Shown in pieces: positions 37,084-44,582 of a stretch of DNA of 64,000 nt. Position 1 is the first letter of the stretch, and each line of letters opens with the position of its first letter. The stretch comes from an uncultured Actinomycetes bacterium. Lineage in GTDB: Bacteria > Actinomycetota > Acidimicrobiia > Acidimicrobiales > RAAP-2. The position numbers were made by a program, and so were the translations under genes. The notes under the pieces were generated by a model. It was not told where the DNA came from. It saw only the letters and a program-made list of their open reading frames with translations, and made no database searches. The DNA is taken from assembly GCA_903875425.1 (NCBI GenBank), contig CAIQWC010000040.1, positions 124,001 to 188,000 of the forward strand, read 5' to 3'.

Positions 37084-37580
37084 GCCAGCAGCGTAATGAC
37101 GTTCCCACGCCCGACACCACGCCCGCCATTCCACAGGTTGCGCGGGGTTCTAAGGTTCGACCCCGCTTACGACTGGCAATGGTGGGTATTGTCATTCTGG
37201 GAGCCGTCGGATTCTTACTGGTTAAAGGTTTGGGTAGTTCTCTCGACTACTTCAAGACGGTTGATCAAGCTAAGGCGTCTGAGACGCAGCTTGGTACCAC
37301 CGTGTTTCGCCTTGAAGGCATTGTGAAACCAGGCAGCATCTCGCAGAGCACGCTGGGAGCCACCTTTACCTTGACGCAAGGTTCTGGTTCGATCCACGTT
37401 GTCAATCGGGGCTCTCCGCCTCAACTTTTTAAGGCGACAATGCCGGTCATCGCTGTGGGGCATTTTGCGGCTGACGGATCAGGCATTTTTCTATCGAATC
37501 AAATCATGATTAAACATTCAGCGTCATATATTGCGCAACATCCCAAACGGGTCACCGCGGGGGATGGGTCGAAACACTAA
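37080..37580 (+). CDS. ccmE: Heme chaperone CcmE
   Basis: Periplasm-facing heme chaperone that carries heme covalently from CcmC to CcmF/H. One N-terminal anchor (LAMVGIVILGAVGFLLVKGL, about 33-52), then the OB-fold beta barrel (FRLEGIVKPGSI, HVVNRGSPPQLFK). The heme-binding motif reads IKHSASY near residue 145, i.e. the H-x-x-x-Y form in which His is the covalent attachment site. Start GTG overlaps the ccmD stop. 166 residues is normal. Confidence 0.93.
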   Translation: MSQQRNDVPTPDTTPAIPQVARGSKVRPRLRLAMVGIVILGAVGFLLVKGLGSSLDYFKTVDQAKASETQLGTTVFRLEGIVKPGSISQSTLGATFTLTQGSGSIHVVNRGSPPQLFKATMPVIAVGHFAADGSGIFLSNQIMIKHSASYIAQHPKRVTAGDGSKH

Positions 37581-39608
37581 ATGAAGGCACACCTCGGAGA
37601 ATTCGGAATTTGGATCTGCCTCCTCTTCTCTAGCGCGGCCATGGTGTTGCTCATCATTGAGCAAGTCCGCCGAACGCGATCGAGATCCGTTGCTCGTCTC
37701 TTAGACGGCCGATGGCTTATTCCCCTAGCGGCGGTTGGAGCAGCGCTCGCCGTTGTGGCCATGCAATGGGCATTGATTACCCACGACTTCACCATCGCTT
37801 ACGTAGCCGCAAACAATGCGTCAGTGACGCCTTTGATCTACTCAATTACGGGCATGTGGTCAGCATTGGCAGGGTCTATTTTGCTCTGGGGGACCATCTT
37901 GATGGTGCTGATCCTCACCGTCATCTGGCGCTATCGCCGCGATCGTGATGATGCCGTGGTCGGCTGGGCTAGCGCAATCTTGTTGGGTATTGCAGTCTTT
38001 TTCTTTGCGCTCATGGCTGGTCCCGCTAACCCTTTCACGGCTACGCAGGGGGCAATTCCTTCGCAAGGTGCAGGACCCAATGCACTACTTCAGAACAATC
38101 CGCTGGTAGCCATTCACCCACCCTTGCTGTACCTCGGCATGGTTGGCTTTAGCGTTCCCTTCGCCTTTGCGATTGCGATGTTGATTACCGGCCGAGTTGA
38201 CGAGCGTTGGTACGTCGAGACGCGACGGTGGGCCTTGTTGAGTTGGACATCGCTCAGTGTAGGCATTGTGCTTGGGGCATGGTGGAGCTATCAGGTACTT
38301 GGCTGGGGTGGGTTCTGGGGTTGGGATCCGGTTGAGAATGCCGCGTTGATGCCGTGGCTACTTGCAACGGCGTATGTCCACTCCATCGTGGTTGAAGAAC
38401 GTCGAGGACTGTTACGAGTTTGGAACTTGAGCCTCGCGATTGCGATTTTTGCGACTACCGTTTTGGGAACTTTTTTCACACGCTCGGGCGTCGTCCAGTC
38501 AGTACATGCGTTTAGCTCATCGACTGTTGGACCCGTCTTACTTGCCTTCTTCGCCTTCATTGTGTTGGGTAGCTTGGGCTTAATTGCGTGGAGGGCTGAC
38601 GCACTTCGGTCACAAGTGGGACTCGATGCAGCGTTCTCGCGAGAAGGTGCTTTCGTTCTTAACAACATGCTGCTCGTGGCATTTTGCTTAGTGGTTCTTG
38701 CGGGAACGGTATTTCCTCTGCTCTATGAAGCCATCAAAGGTGGAGTCGTCACGGTAGGTCCGCCTTACTTCAACTCCATTGGTGCGCCAATTGGTATCGC
38801 CCTACTGGTCTTAATGGCGATCGCCCCTTTGCTGAGTTGGCGTGTTGCTGCAGGGTCGGTAGTGATTCGACGGCTTGAAATTCCTGCCTGGATAGCGACG
38901 ATGCTCACCGTCGTGCTCGTGGCGTTCGGTGTGCGAGGGATCATGCCCTTGTGCGCATACTTTCTAGGAACTTTGGCAGCATCGACGGCAGTTCGATCCC
39001 TCGTTCTTGAATGCATTGCTCGACGTCGGCGCGGAGAGACTGGTCTGAGGAGTTTCTTGGGTCGAAGTGGCGGCGGGATGATCGTGCACCTTGGTGTCGT
39101 GATCGTGGCCATTGGTCTCGTGACCTCGACGTCGTACCTTGCCCGATCAGAGCTGGTACTCTCCCGAGGCGAGACAGTGGTCTTTCAAGGCCACAGCCTG
39201 AAGTACCTCGGTATGTCTACGACGACAAGTAGTTACAAGACAACAACCTCGGTGGATCTCCTCATTGACGGCGGCGGTATCTTCAAGCCGGGCGTGTCAG
39301 AGTTTTCAGGCCGAAATGCTGACCCGGTGGGAACCCCAGCCATCGACTCGAGTTGGAAGGGAGACCTCTACCTCACCTTTGATGCCGTCGGCGCTCATGG
39401 AGGAAGCTCGGGAGCATCGGTCGCCAATAATCTCAAGCCGGGTTCGGTAGCGATTGGCGTTATCGTCGAACCACTCTTGCCATGGCTGTGGATCGGCGGA
39501 CTGGTAATTGGTATCGGGGGGCTCTTGGCGCTGATGCCGACCAAGCGTGGTCGCCGAAGGATGGAACCGGGTGAGTCAGCATTGACCAGGCAAGAAGTGT
39601 CGATATGA
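37581..39608 (+). CDS. ccmF: Cytochrome c heme lyase subunit CcmF
   Basis: Large polytopic heme lyase that attaches heme to the CXXCH motif of apocytochrome c with CcmH. 675 residues with some 13-15 hydrophobic segments. The WWD motif region is WGGFWGWDPVENAALMPW near residue 245, with histidine-containing loops NPLVAIHPPLLYLG and TAYVHSIVVEE, and TRSGVVQSVHAFSSS. Its ATG directly follows the ccmE stop and its own stop overlaps ccmG. Confidence 0.95.
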   Translation: MKAHLGEFGIWICLLFSSAAMVLLIIEQVRRTRSRSVARLLDGRWLIPLAAVGAALAVVAMQWALITHDFTIAYVAANNASVTPLIYSITGMWSALAGSILLWGTILMVLILTVIWRYRRDRDDAVVGWASAILLGIAVFFFALMAGPANPFTATQGAIPSQGAGPNALLQNNPLVAIHPPLLYLGMVGFSVPFAFAIAMLITGRVDERWYVETRRWALLSWTSLSVGIVLGAWWSYQVLGWGGFWGWDPVENAALMPWLLATAYVHSIVVEERRGLLRVWNLSLAIAIFATTVLGTFFTRSGVVQSVHAFSSSTVGPVLLAFFAFIVLGSLGLIAWRADALRSQVGLDAAFSREGAFVLNNMLLVAFCLVVLAGTVFPLLYEAIKGGVVTVGPPYFNSIGAPIGIALLVLMAIAPLLSWRVAAGSVVIRRLEIPAWIATMLTVVLVAFGVRGIMPLCAYFLGTLAASTAVRSLVLECIARRRRGETGLRSFLGRSGGGMIVHLGVVIVAIGLVTSTSYLARSELVLSRGETVVFQGHSLKYLGMSTTTSSYKTTTSVDLLIDGGGIFKPGVSEFSGRNADPVGTPAIDSSWKGDLYLTFDAVGAHGGSSGASVANNLKPGSVAIGVIVEPLLPWLWIGGLVIGIGGLLALMPTKRGRRRMEPGESALTRQEVSI

Positions 39609-40180
39609 GTCGCCCTCGCCGACTCCGCCGCATAACCATTGGCATAACCGCGACCATTGCCTTCGTGAGTATCGCGCTGATCGCACTCCTCGCCTCACGG
39701 GGGCCGGCCTCAGCGATTCCATTTCAGAGCCCCATGATTGGCCAAGAAGCGCCAAAACTAAGGGCCACAAACCTTTCTGGTGGAGCGCTGTCAACGAAGG
39801 ACGAGGTACCACTCACGCCGATCGGCGGCCGACCGCTCGTTGTTAACTTCTTTGCTTCATGGTGTGCCCCATGCAAGGCTGAAGCTCCTGAACTAAACGC
39901 GTTCTCCTATGACCAATCTCTCAAAACAAATGGAGCGCGACTCGTTGGGGTGGTGTTTAACGACGCCGATAGCGCCGCGCGCGCGTTCGCACGGAGTGAA
40001 GGAATCCTGTACGAATTCGCTGCTGATAGTGGCGGAACAATTGCGTCAGCCTATGGGGTGACGTCGCCGCCAACAACCTTCTTAATCAATACTTCAGGCA
40101 AAGTCGTTGAGGCCTGGATCGGACCTATCACTGCTTCACAGCTCGATAAAGCGGTAGTTTCCAAAGGATATAGCTCATGA
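39605..40180 (+). CDS. ccmG: Thiol-disulfide reductase CcmG/DsbE (TlpA/ResA-like)
   Basis: Membrane-anchored thioredoxin-fold reductant for the apocytochrome CXXCH or CcmH. An N-terminal transmembrane anchor (ITATIAFVSIALIALLAS) precedes a thioredoxin domain with VNFFASWCAPCKAEAPEL (active-site CAPC near residue 85) and cis-Pro region TSPPTTFLINTSG. 191 residues. Start overlaps the ccmF stop by 4 nt and its stop overlaps ccmH by 4 nt. Confidence 0.92.
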   Translation: MSRPRRLRRITIGITATIAFVSIALIALLASRGPASAIPFQSPMIGQEAPKLRATNLSGGALSTKDEVPLTPIGGRPLVVNFFASWCAPCKAEAPELNAFSYDQSLKTNGARLVGVVFNDADSAARAFARSEGILYEFAADSGGTIASAYGVTSPPTTFLINTSGKVVEAWIGPITASQLDKAVVSKGYSS

Positions 40181-40599
40181 CCAAGGTCCCAGTCTGGGTT
40201 CGGTGGACGACCCTGGTGGTGTGCTTAGCAGTGTCGCTCATTGTTGGATCGCGCGTCTTTGATTCGATACCTCCCACGCTGTCTCAGCGTGCTGCCTCGC
40301 TGGAGGCAACCCTGAAGTGTCCGAGTTGTCAAGATCTCTCTGTTGCGCAATCAACCTCGGCGTCATCGTTGGCAGTGCGAGGCTACGTGCTTCGTCACCT
40401 CAACCAGGGTTGGAGTGATAGTCAGATCGTGAGCGGACTTGAGGCACGCTATGGAAATGCAATCTTGCTCGTACCTCCCGCTGGAGGTTTGAGCACACTG
40501 CTTTGGATTCTGCCCATTGTGCTGATTGTGCTTATCGTTGGTAGTGTCGGCGCCTTCATCATCCGCCAACGACGCCGTGCTTCAGGTGTGTCATCGTGA
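40177..40599 (+). CDS. ccmH: Cytochrome c maturation protein CcmH
   Basis: Delivers reduced apocytochrome to CcmF. 140 residues: an N-terminal hydrophobic segment, the domain with the redox motif LKCPSCQDLSVAQS (C-x-x-C near residues 47-50), the helix WSDSQIVSGLEARYGN and LLVPPAGGLSTLLW, then a C-terminal transmembrane helix LPIVLIVLIVGSVGAFII. This matches the small three-helix CcmH of System I. The NrfF/CycL relatives are excluded by the complete ccm context. Confidence 0.93.
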   Translation: MTKVPVWVRWTTLVVCLAVSLIVGSRVFDSIPPTLSQRAASLEATLKCPSCQDLSVAQSTSASSLAVRGYVLRHLNQGWSDSQIVSGLEARYGNAILLVPPAGGLSTLLWILPIVLIVLIVGSVGAFIIRQRRRASGVSS

Positions 40600-41327
40600 G
40601 TGACTACCCCCATCACCTTGAGGATGAGATCTCACTTCTTGAGCGCTCACTCTTGGACGCACAGCAAGAGTTCGACCGCGGTGAACTCGATGCCCAACGC
40701 TATATAAAACTCCGTGATCGCGATCAGGCGATGATTGAGCGCTTACGAGCTCAGATTGCTGAATCCTCGGTATCGCCTCGCGAGGAATCTGATGCTGTCG
40801 GGCAAGACGGACGAGTGGGGCGGTCCCTATCGAAGAAACTTGCCATCGTATTACTCCTGCTCGTGGTTGCGATTAGTGGTGTGGTGTTGTGGTTCGTCCT
40901 AGGAACCAATACGTCTCCCAACGCTCAGCGTGATGCAATCGTGACCATGCTGAACCAGGCCGACAACCAAGTCCAGCACGGTAAGCCAGCAGAAGCACTT
41001 GTTCTCTACAACGCAGTGCTCAAACTAGATCCGACCCAGAGTCAGGCATTGGCCCAATCGGGATGGCTGACCTTTGAAGCGGGGATGGTGGCAAATTCAA
41101 AACCCCTCGTCGCTCATGGCGATGCTTTGGTAAGCGAGGCAACGATTGTGGACCCCAAGCTCTACGCGGCCCACCTCTATCGCGGCGTAATCGATCTCGT
41201 GGCCAAGCATGACGCCAAGGGGGCTCTCGTTCAGTTTGCGGCCTTTCGTGCGTTGCATCCGCCAGCTAAGTGGCAGAGCTTGGCGCAGAAGTATATTGCC
41301 CAAGCCGAACAAGAACTTCGTAGCTAG
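40596..41327 (+). CDS. CcmI-like TPR membrane protein
   Basis: 243 residues, last in the ccm operon, with a 4-nt overlap. It has a charged N-terminal helix (DEISLLERSLLDAQQEFDRG), a transmembrane segment (KKLAIVLLLLVVAISGVVLW, about 88-107) and a tetratricopeptide-like periplasmic part (VQHGKPAEALVLYNAVLKLD, PKLYAAHLYRG). This is the arrangement of CcmI, which holds apocytochrome c for the CcmFH lyase. Sequence similarity to proteobacterial CcmI cannot be judged by eye; the role is inferred from position and domains. The stop shares CTAG (41324-41327) with the convergent gene. Confidence 0.75.
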   Translation: MSDYPHHLEDEISLLERSLLDAQQEFDRGELDAQRYIKLRDRDQAMIERLRAQIAESSVSPREESDAVGQDGRVGRSLSKKLAIVLLLLVVAISGVVLWFVLGTNTSPNAQRDAIVTMLNQADNQVQHGKPAEALVLYNAVLKLDPTQSQALAQSGWLTFEAGMVANSKPLVAHGDALVSEATIVDPKLYAAHLYRGVIDLVAKHDAKGALVQFAAFRALHPPAKWQSLAQKYIAQAEQELRS

Positions 41328-42475
41328 TTTGCTGTCTTGCGCAGGGCTGTGAGTTCTCTTGTCACCTCTGGGAGCGCGGCTGCCAAGCGGGTGAGGTCTT
41401 CGTCGGAACTTGACCAACCAACGCTGATACGAAGAGACCGTAGACCATCGAAACCTAAGGCTTGATGCGTCGACGAAGGCAGCGGATCCTCGCCACTGCA
41501 GGCGGATCCTGCATGGACCGCGATGCCCCTTCGGTTGAGAGACATAGCGACTGCGCTTGCTTCAAATCCTGGAGATACATAACTGACTAAGTAGTCGAGC
41601 GTTGAACCGTTCACAGGGGTAACGCGATGGAGGAGGCCGCTTGCCTCGACCGTAGCGTCTATGTGTTCGATGAAACGTCGCTGCCGCCTGGCTTCTGCGC
41701 GCAAGCTAGCTGTGTCAAGCAGCGGTTGGCAGGCAAGACCAAACCCGACGATGCCCATCAGATTTTCAAGACCGGCTCGGCGACCTCGCTCTTGGGCACC
41801 GCCAACAAGCTGTGAAACGATTCTTGGTTCGCCTAGGTCAATGAGGGCAACCGTACCGAGAGGTCCACCAAGTAATTCAGCGGCAACGATGCGGAAGTGC
41901 GCTCCCTCGGGGCGGGGAAGGTCTCGCCCAAAGGTCAAGGTTTCGTCGCAGATGAGGGTACAGCCATGGGCGTGCGCGATTACTGAGATGGTCTGGAGGT
42001 CATTGACGACTCCAATTTCGTGATTGGCGTGCTGGGCCACGATTACGGAACCCGGATAAGCCGCAGCACTATCGGCGAGGGCGTCGAGATCAATACGACC
42101 GTGGTCGTCGAGGCTCAGTGTTTGGAGTGGCGCACATCGTGCGGCATGTTCAAGGAGCGATAGGCGTTCCGCGGCCGATATCAAGATGATGCCACCAGCC
42201 TTCACGCTCGAAGCGAAGGCTGTGAGCGCCGCTTCGGCGATAGAGCCCATAAAGGTTACGCGACGCGTTTCGACGCCACCAAGTAGCGCAACGGAGCTTC
42301 GGGCATCCTCTATGAGGTCGCGGAGCTGAAGTGCATCATCGAATTGGCGCGCCGGGTCGGCTTGGGGTATGGCGAGCAGTTCGCTAAGGCCCTCGACAAC
42401 GCCAGGGCGAAGTGGCGAGGTGGTGGCGTGGTCGAAGTAGGTGGCCACGTTAGGCGCTGGTGCGGCACGAGGCAT
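41324..42475 (-). CDS. Cysteine desulfurase-like aminotransferase lacking the PLP lysine
   Basis: A class V aminotransferase-fold protein of the NifS/IscS branch (383 residues). Family marks: TYFDHATTSPLRPGV, VAQHANHEIGVV, the PLP-contact Asp in LICDETLTFGR, GGAQERGRRAGLENLMGIVG, and a mobile-loop cysteine in HAGSACSGEDPLPSS that corresponds to the persulfide Cys. The segment that should read S-x-H-K-x-x-G-P-x-G is AAELLGGPLG: the Schiff-base Lys and the stacking His are both replaced. Re-translating the reverse strand at 41850-41890 confirms this. It is therefore probably not a normal desulfurase. Start ATG at 42475 overlaps the sufR-like gene; an in-frame upstream start exists. Confidence 0.82.
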   Translation of the reverse strand: MPRAAPAPNVATYFDHATTSPLRPGVVEGLSELLAIPQADPARQFDDALQLRDLIEDARSSVALLGGVETRRVTFMGSIAEAALTAFASSVKAGGIILISAAERLSLLEHAARCAPLQTLSLDDHGRIDLDALADSAAAYPGSVIVAQHANHEIGVVNDLQTISVIAHAHGCTLICDETLTFGRDLPRPEGAHFRIVAAELLGGPLGTVALIDLGEPRIVSQLVGGAQERGRRAGLENLMGIVGFGLACQPLLDTASLRAEARRQRRFIEHIDATVEASGLLHRVTPVNGSTLDYLVSYVSPGFEASAVAMSLNRRGIAVHAGSACSGEDPLPSSTHQALGFDGLRSLRISVGWSSSDEDLTRLAAALPEVTRELTALRKTAN

Positions 42476-43169
42476 CGCCTCGAGCTCGTGAGGTGAGTTC
42501 CACGTGCGTGGTCCCGATCTCGGCTCCCATACCAACTAGGAGGCCTTGGACCATCCCGCGATCAACGGCGCAGAGCACAGGGTGGTGAGCGGCTGCTTGA
42601 CCGAAGGGGCAGCTCGTTGAGATAACGGACGTTGATGCATCGCCGACTTCGGCATGCGCAGCAAAACCGTGAGCGGTTAAGACCTCGGCGATGGCGACCA
42701 TGGCGGTACGCACTGACCTGCCCGATTCTTGGCTACCCATTGACGTCGCAAGCTCTTCTCCATAGGCGATACCAACTTCCGTGGCCATGGCTTCAGCTTG
42801 ATTAGGGCCCAACATCTCGAGAGAGCGCTCGAGGAGTCGCACTAACAGTACGTCACGCTGTGAGCCAAAATTAATGGTTGCGGTATCGCCCTTGCATCGA
42901 TAGCGCTTCGCGGGGCGGCCCGCGCCGGCGGTTTTCTCTGGGGCTTCGGCGACAATGTGGCCAGCTGACACGAGGCGATCGAGGTGGTGGCGGACCACAT
43001 TGGGGTGCAAGGAGAATTCTTCCGCTAACGCAGCCACGGTCTGAAGCGGGGTAGCCCTCAGGCTCAGGTAGATAGCCCGGCGTGTAGGGTCACCAAACGA
43101 ACTCGAAAGCGCCGCCATCGTGGCGGTGAAATCTGCATCGCGGGATGATACGTCTGCGGTGTTCGCCAC
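42450..43169 (-). CDS. SufR-like iron-sulfur HTH transcriptional regulator
   Basis: A winged-helix regulator of 239 residues from the chosen GTG. The N-terminal HTH has SFGDPTRRAIYLSLRATPLQ and EEFSLHPNVVRHHLDRLVSAG. The C-terminus carries cysteines at CPFGQAAAHHPVLC (C-x12-C) and DASC, the spacing seen in SufR proteins that hold an Fe-S cluster and control suf genes. GRPAKRYR is the wing. It lies head-to-tail with the desulfurase-like gene and diverges from mrp, which strengthens an Fe-S-sensing role. The frame extends to a TTG at 43211; GTG 43169 is preferred because a TACACT box lies 7 nt upstream. Confidence 0.82.
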   Translation of the reverse strand: MANTADVSSRDADFTATMAALSSSFGDPTRRAIYLSLRATPLQTVAALAEEFSLHPNVVRHHLDRLVSAGHIVAEAPEKTAGAGRPAKRYRCKGDTATINFGSQRDVLLVRLLERSLEMLGPNQAEAMATEVGIAYGEELATSMGSQESGRSVRTAMVAIAEVLTAHGFAAHAEVGDASTSVISTSCPFGQAAAHHPVLCAVDRGMVQGLLVGMGAEIGTTHVELTSRARGDASCRTSA

Positions 43170-43176
43170 GGTCGAT

Positions 43177-43182
43177 AGTGTA
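43177..43182 (-). promoter_or_regulatory. Candidate -10 box for a leaderless sufR-like transcript
   Basis: On the minus strand TACACT is followed after 7 nt by GTG (43169), the spacing expected when transcription begins at the start codon itself. No ribosome binding site precedes that GTG, consistent with leaderless translation, common in actinobacteria. A TTGACC (43206-43211) lies too far upstream for an ideal -35. Confidence 0.4.
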
Positions 43183-43222
43183 CCAGTGGCCCTCTTTTCC
43201 GAGTCGGTCAAAGGAGGATACG

Positions 43223-44356
43223 GTGAGCGTCAGCGAGCAGGTGCGCAGCGCCGTGGAGGCAGTGCTTGACCCCGAGTTGGAACTTTCCCTCGGAAGCGTC
43301 GGCATGGTCGGCACGGTTGAGGAGCGCAAGGGCGTCCTCGAGGTCGAACTTAAGGTGCCGATCGTGGCGTGGCCCTCGGTGCCGGCCCTGATGTCGGCTA
43401 TTGAAGCTGCTGCCCAGGCAGCCGGCGCCGGAGCAGTGGCGGTATCTCGCGTGACCATGACGGAGGCTGAACGAATGACGTTGCGGGCAGCGCTTCGTAG
43501 CTCAATGGTGATCGCGCAGGACCATCCGGGCCATCACCAGAGCCCTTCAGACCAACCCCGATTCTTGGCTAAAGAATCCAAGACTCGCGTGCTCGGGATT
43601 TCTTCGGGCAAGGGCGGGGTAGGAAAGTCTTCGGTAACGGTGAATCTGGCCATCGCTTTGGCTCGCCAGGGCGTGCGTGTCGGCATTCTCGATGCTGATG
43701 TCTATGGCTTCTCGGTGCCCAAGATGCTTGGCACCTCCCATGATCCCATCATCCTCGGTGACACGGTGATCCCCACAGCCATGCACGGTGTTCGATGCCT
43801 GTCGATGGGTTTCTTTGTGCCCGATGACAAGCCAGTGATTTGGCGTGGACCCATGTTGCACAAGACCATAGAACAGTTTGTGACCGAAGCTCAGTGGGGC
43901 GAACCCGATTACCTCTTGATTGACATGCCGCCAGGAACTGGAGATGTGGCCCTAACGCTCTCCGAGGTATTGCCCAAGGTCGAGATTTATGTCGTAACAA
44001 CACCCCAACCGGCAGCGCAGCGCGTTGCGCAGCGCTCGGCGTGGGCGGCCCGGAAGATGAAGCTTGCGGTGCGCGGCGTCATTGAAAATATGAGCTGGTT
44101 TACCGGGGACGACAATAAGCGTTATGAACTCTTTGGCGCAGGTGGGGGAGACAACTTAGCGAGTGACCTTGGTGTCCCCATGCTGGGCCAGATTCCCTTC
44201 GCCGCTGCCCTGCGCGAAGGCGGCGATGACGGTAACCCGATTACCGTGGTCGCTCCCGAGTCAGAAGCTGCGCAAGCTTTCTTCTCGTTGGCAGAAAAAA
44301 TCGCTGCCCAAGGTCCGGCCCGTGTTTACCGCCAAGAACTCTCGCTTCTCCCGTGA
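43223..44356 (+). CDS. mrp: Mrp/ApbC-type iron-sulfur cluster carrier ATPase
   Basis: P-loop ATPase thought to carry and insert Fe-S clusters. An N-terminal MIP18/DUF59 domain (VRSAVEAVLDPELELSLGS) is joined to a ParA/MinD-like domain with deviant Walker A SSGKGGVGKSSVTVN near residue 117. Then GILDADVYGFSVPKMLG, LIDMPPGTGDVALTLSE and GVIENMSWFTGD follow. The paired C-terminal CXXC of many Mrp proteins is not seen here; the segment after NMSWF has no cysteines. GTG start at 43223 follows AAAGGAGGATACG. 377 residues. Divergent from the SufR-like regulator. Confidence 0.9.
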   Translation: MSVSEQVRSAVEAVLDPELELSLGSVGMVGTVEERKGVLEVELKVPIVAWPSVPALMSAIEAAAQAAGAGAVAVSRVTMTEAERMTLRAALRSSMVIAQDHPGHHQSPSDQPRFLAKESKTRVLGISSGKGGVGKSSVTVNLAIALARQGVRVGILDADVYGFSVPKMLGTSHDPIILGDTVIPTAMHGVRCLSMGFFVPDDKPVIWRGPMLHKTIEQFVTEAQWGEPDYLLIDMPPGTGDVALTLSEVLPKVEIYVVTTPQPAAQRVAQRSAWAARKMKLAVRGVIENMSWFTGDDNKRYELFGAGGGDNLASDLGVPMLGQIPFAAALREGGDDGNPITVVAPESEAAQAFFSLAEKIAAQGPARVYRQELSLLP

Positions 44357-44423
44357 ATGTGATCTCCTTCGACGAAGGCACCATCACGAGTCGATTATTT
44401 GAGCATGGCGACGTGAGCGTCTA

Positions 44424-44582
44424 GTGCGCTGGGCGCTTGCATCAACCGTTGGAATCGCGACCTTCGCTATGGCCATTGGGGCAATCACGGGCCGGATCAA
44501 GGTTCGTTCGTGCTGTTCGCCGCCGTCGCTCAAGCGTGGTGCTCAGCGGTCGATGCCGACGGGAAGTCGATCGGGATCGTAA
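44424..44582 (+). CDS. Possible 52-residue membrane protein with a Cys-Cys tail
   Basis: A GTG frame begins 67 nt after mrp, encoding one hydrophobic segment (WALASTVGIATFAMAIGAI) then TGRIKVRSCCSPPSLKRGA. The layout FAMAIGAITGR...SCC recalls the NqrM/DUF539 family (AMAVG...GR...GSC), small membrane proteins with conserved cysteines that assist iron loading in Na+-NQR. Resemblance is by eye only. It overlaps the 3' end of convergent dgt by 40 nt and has no strong ribosome binding site. Confidence 0.35.
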   Translation: MRWALASTVGIATFAMAIGAITGRIKVRSCCSPPSLKRGAQRSMPTGSRSGS

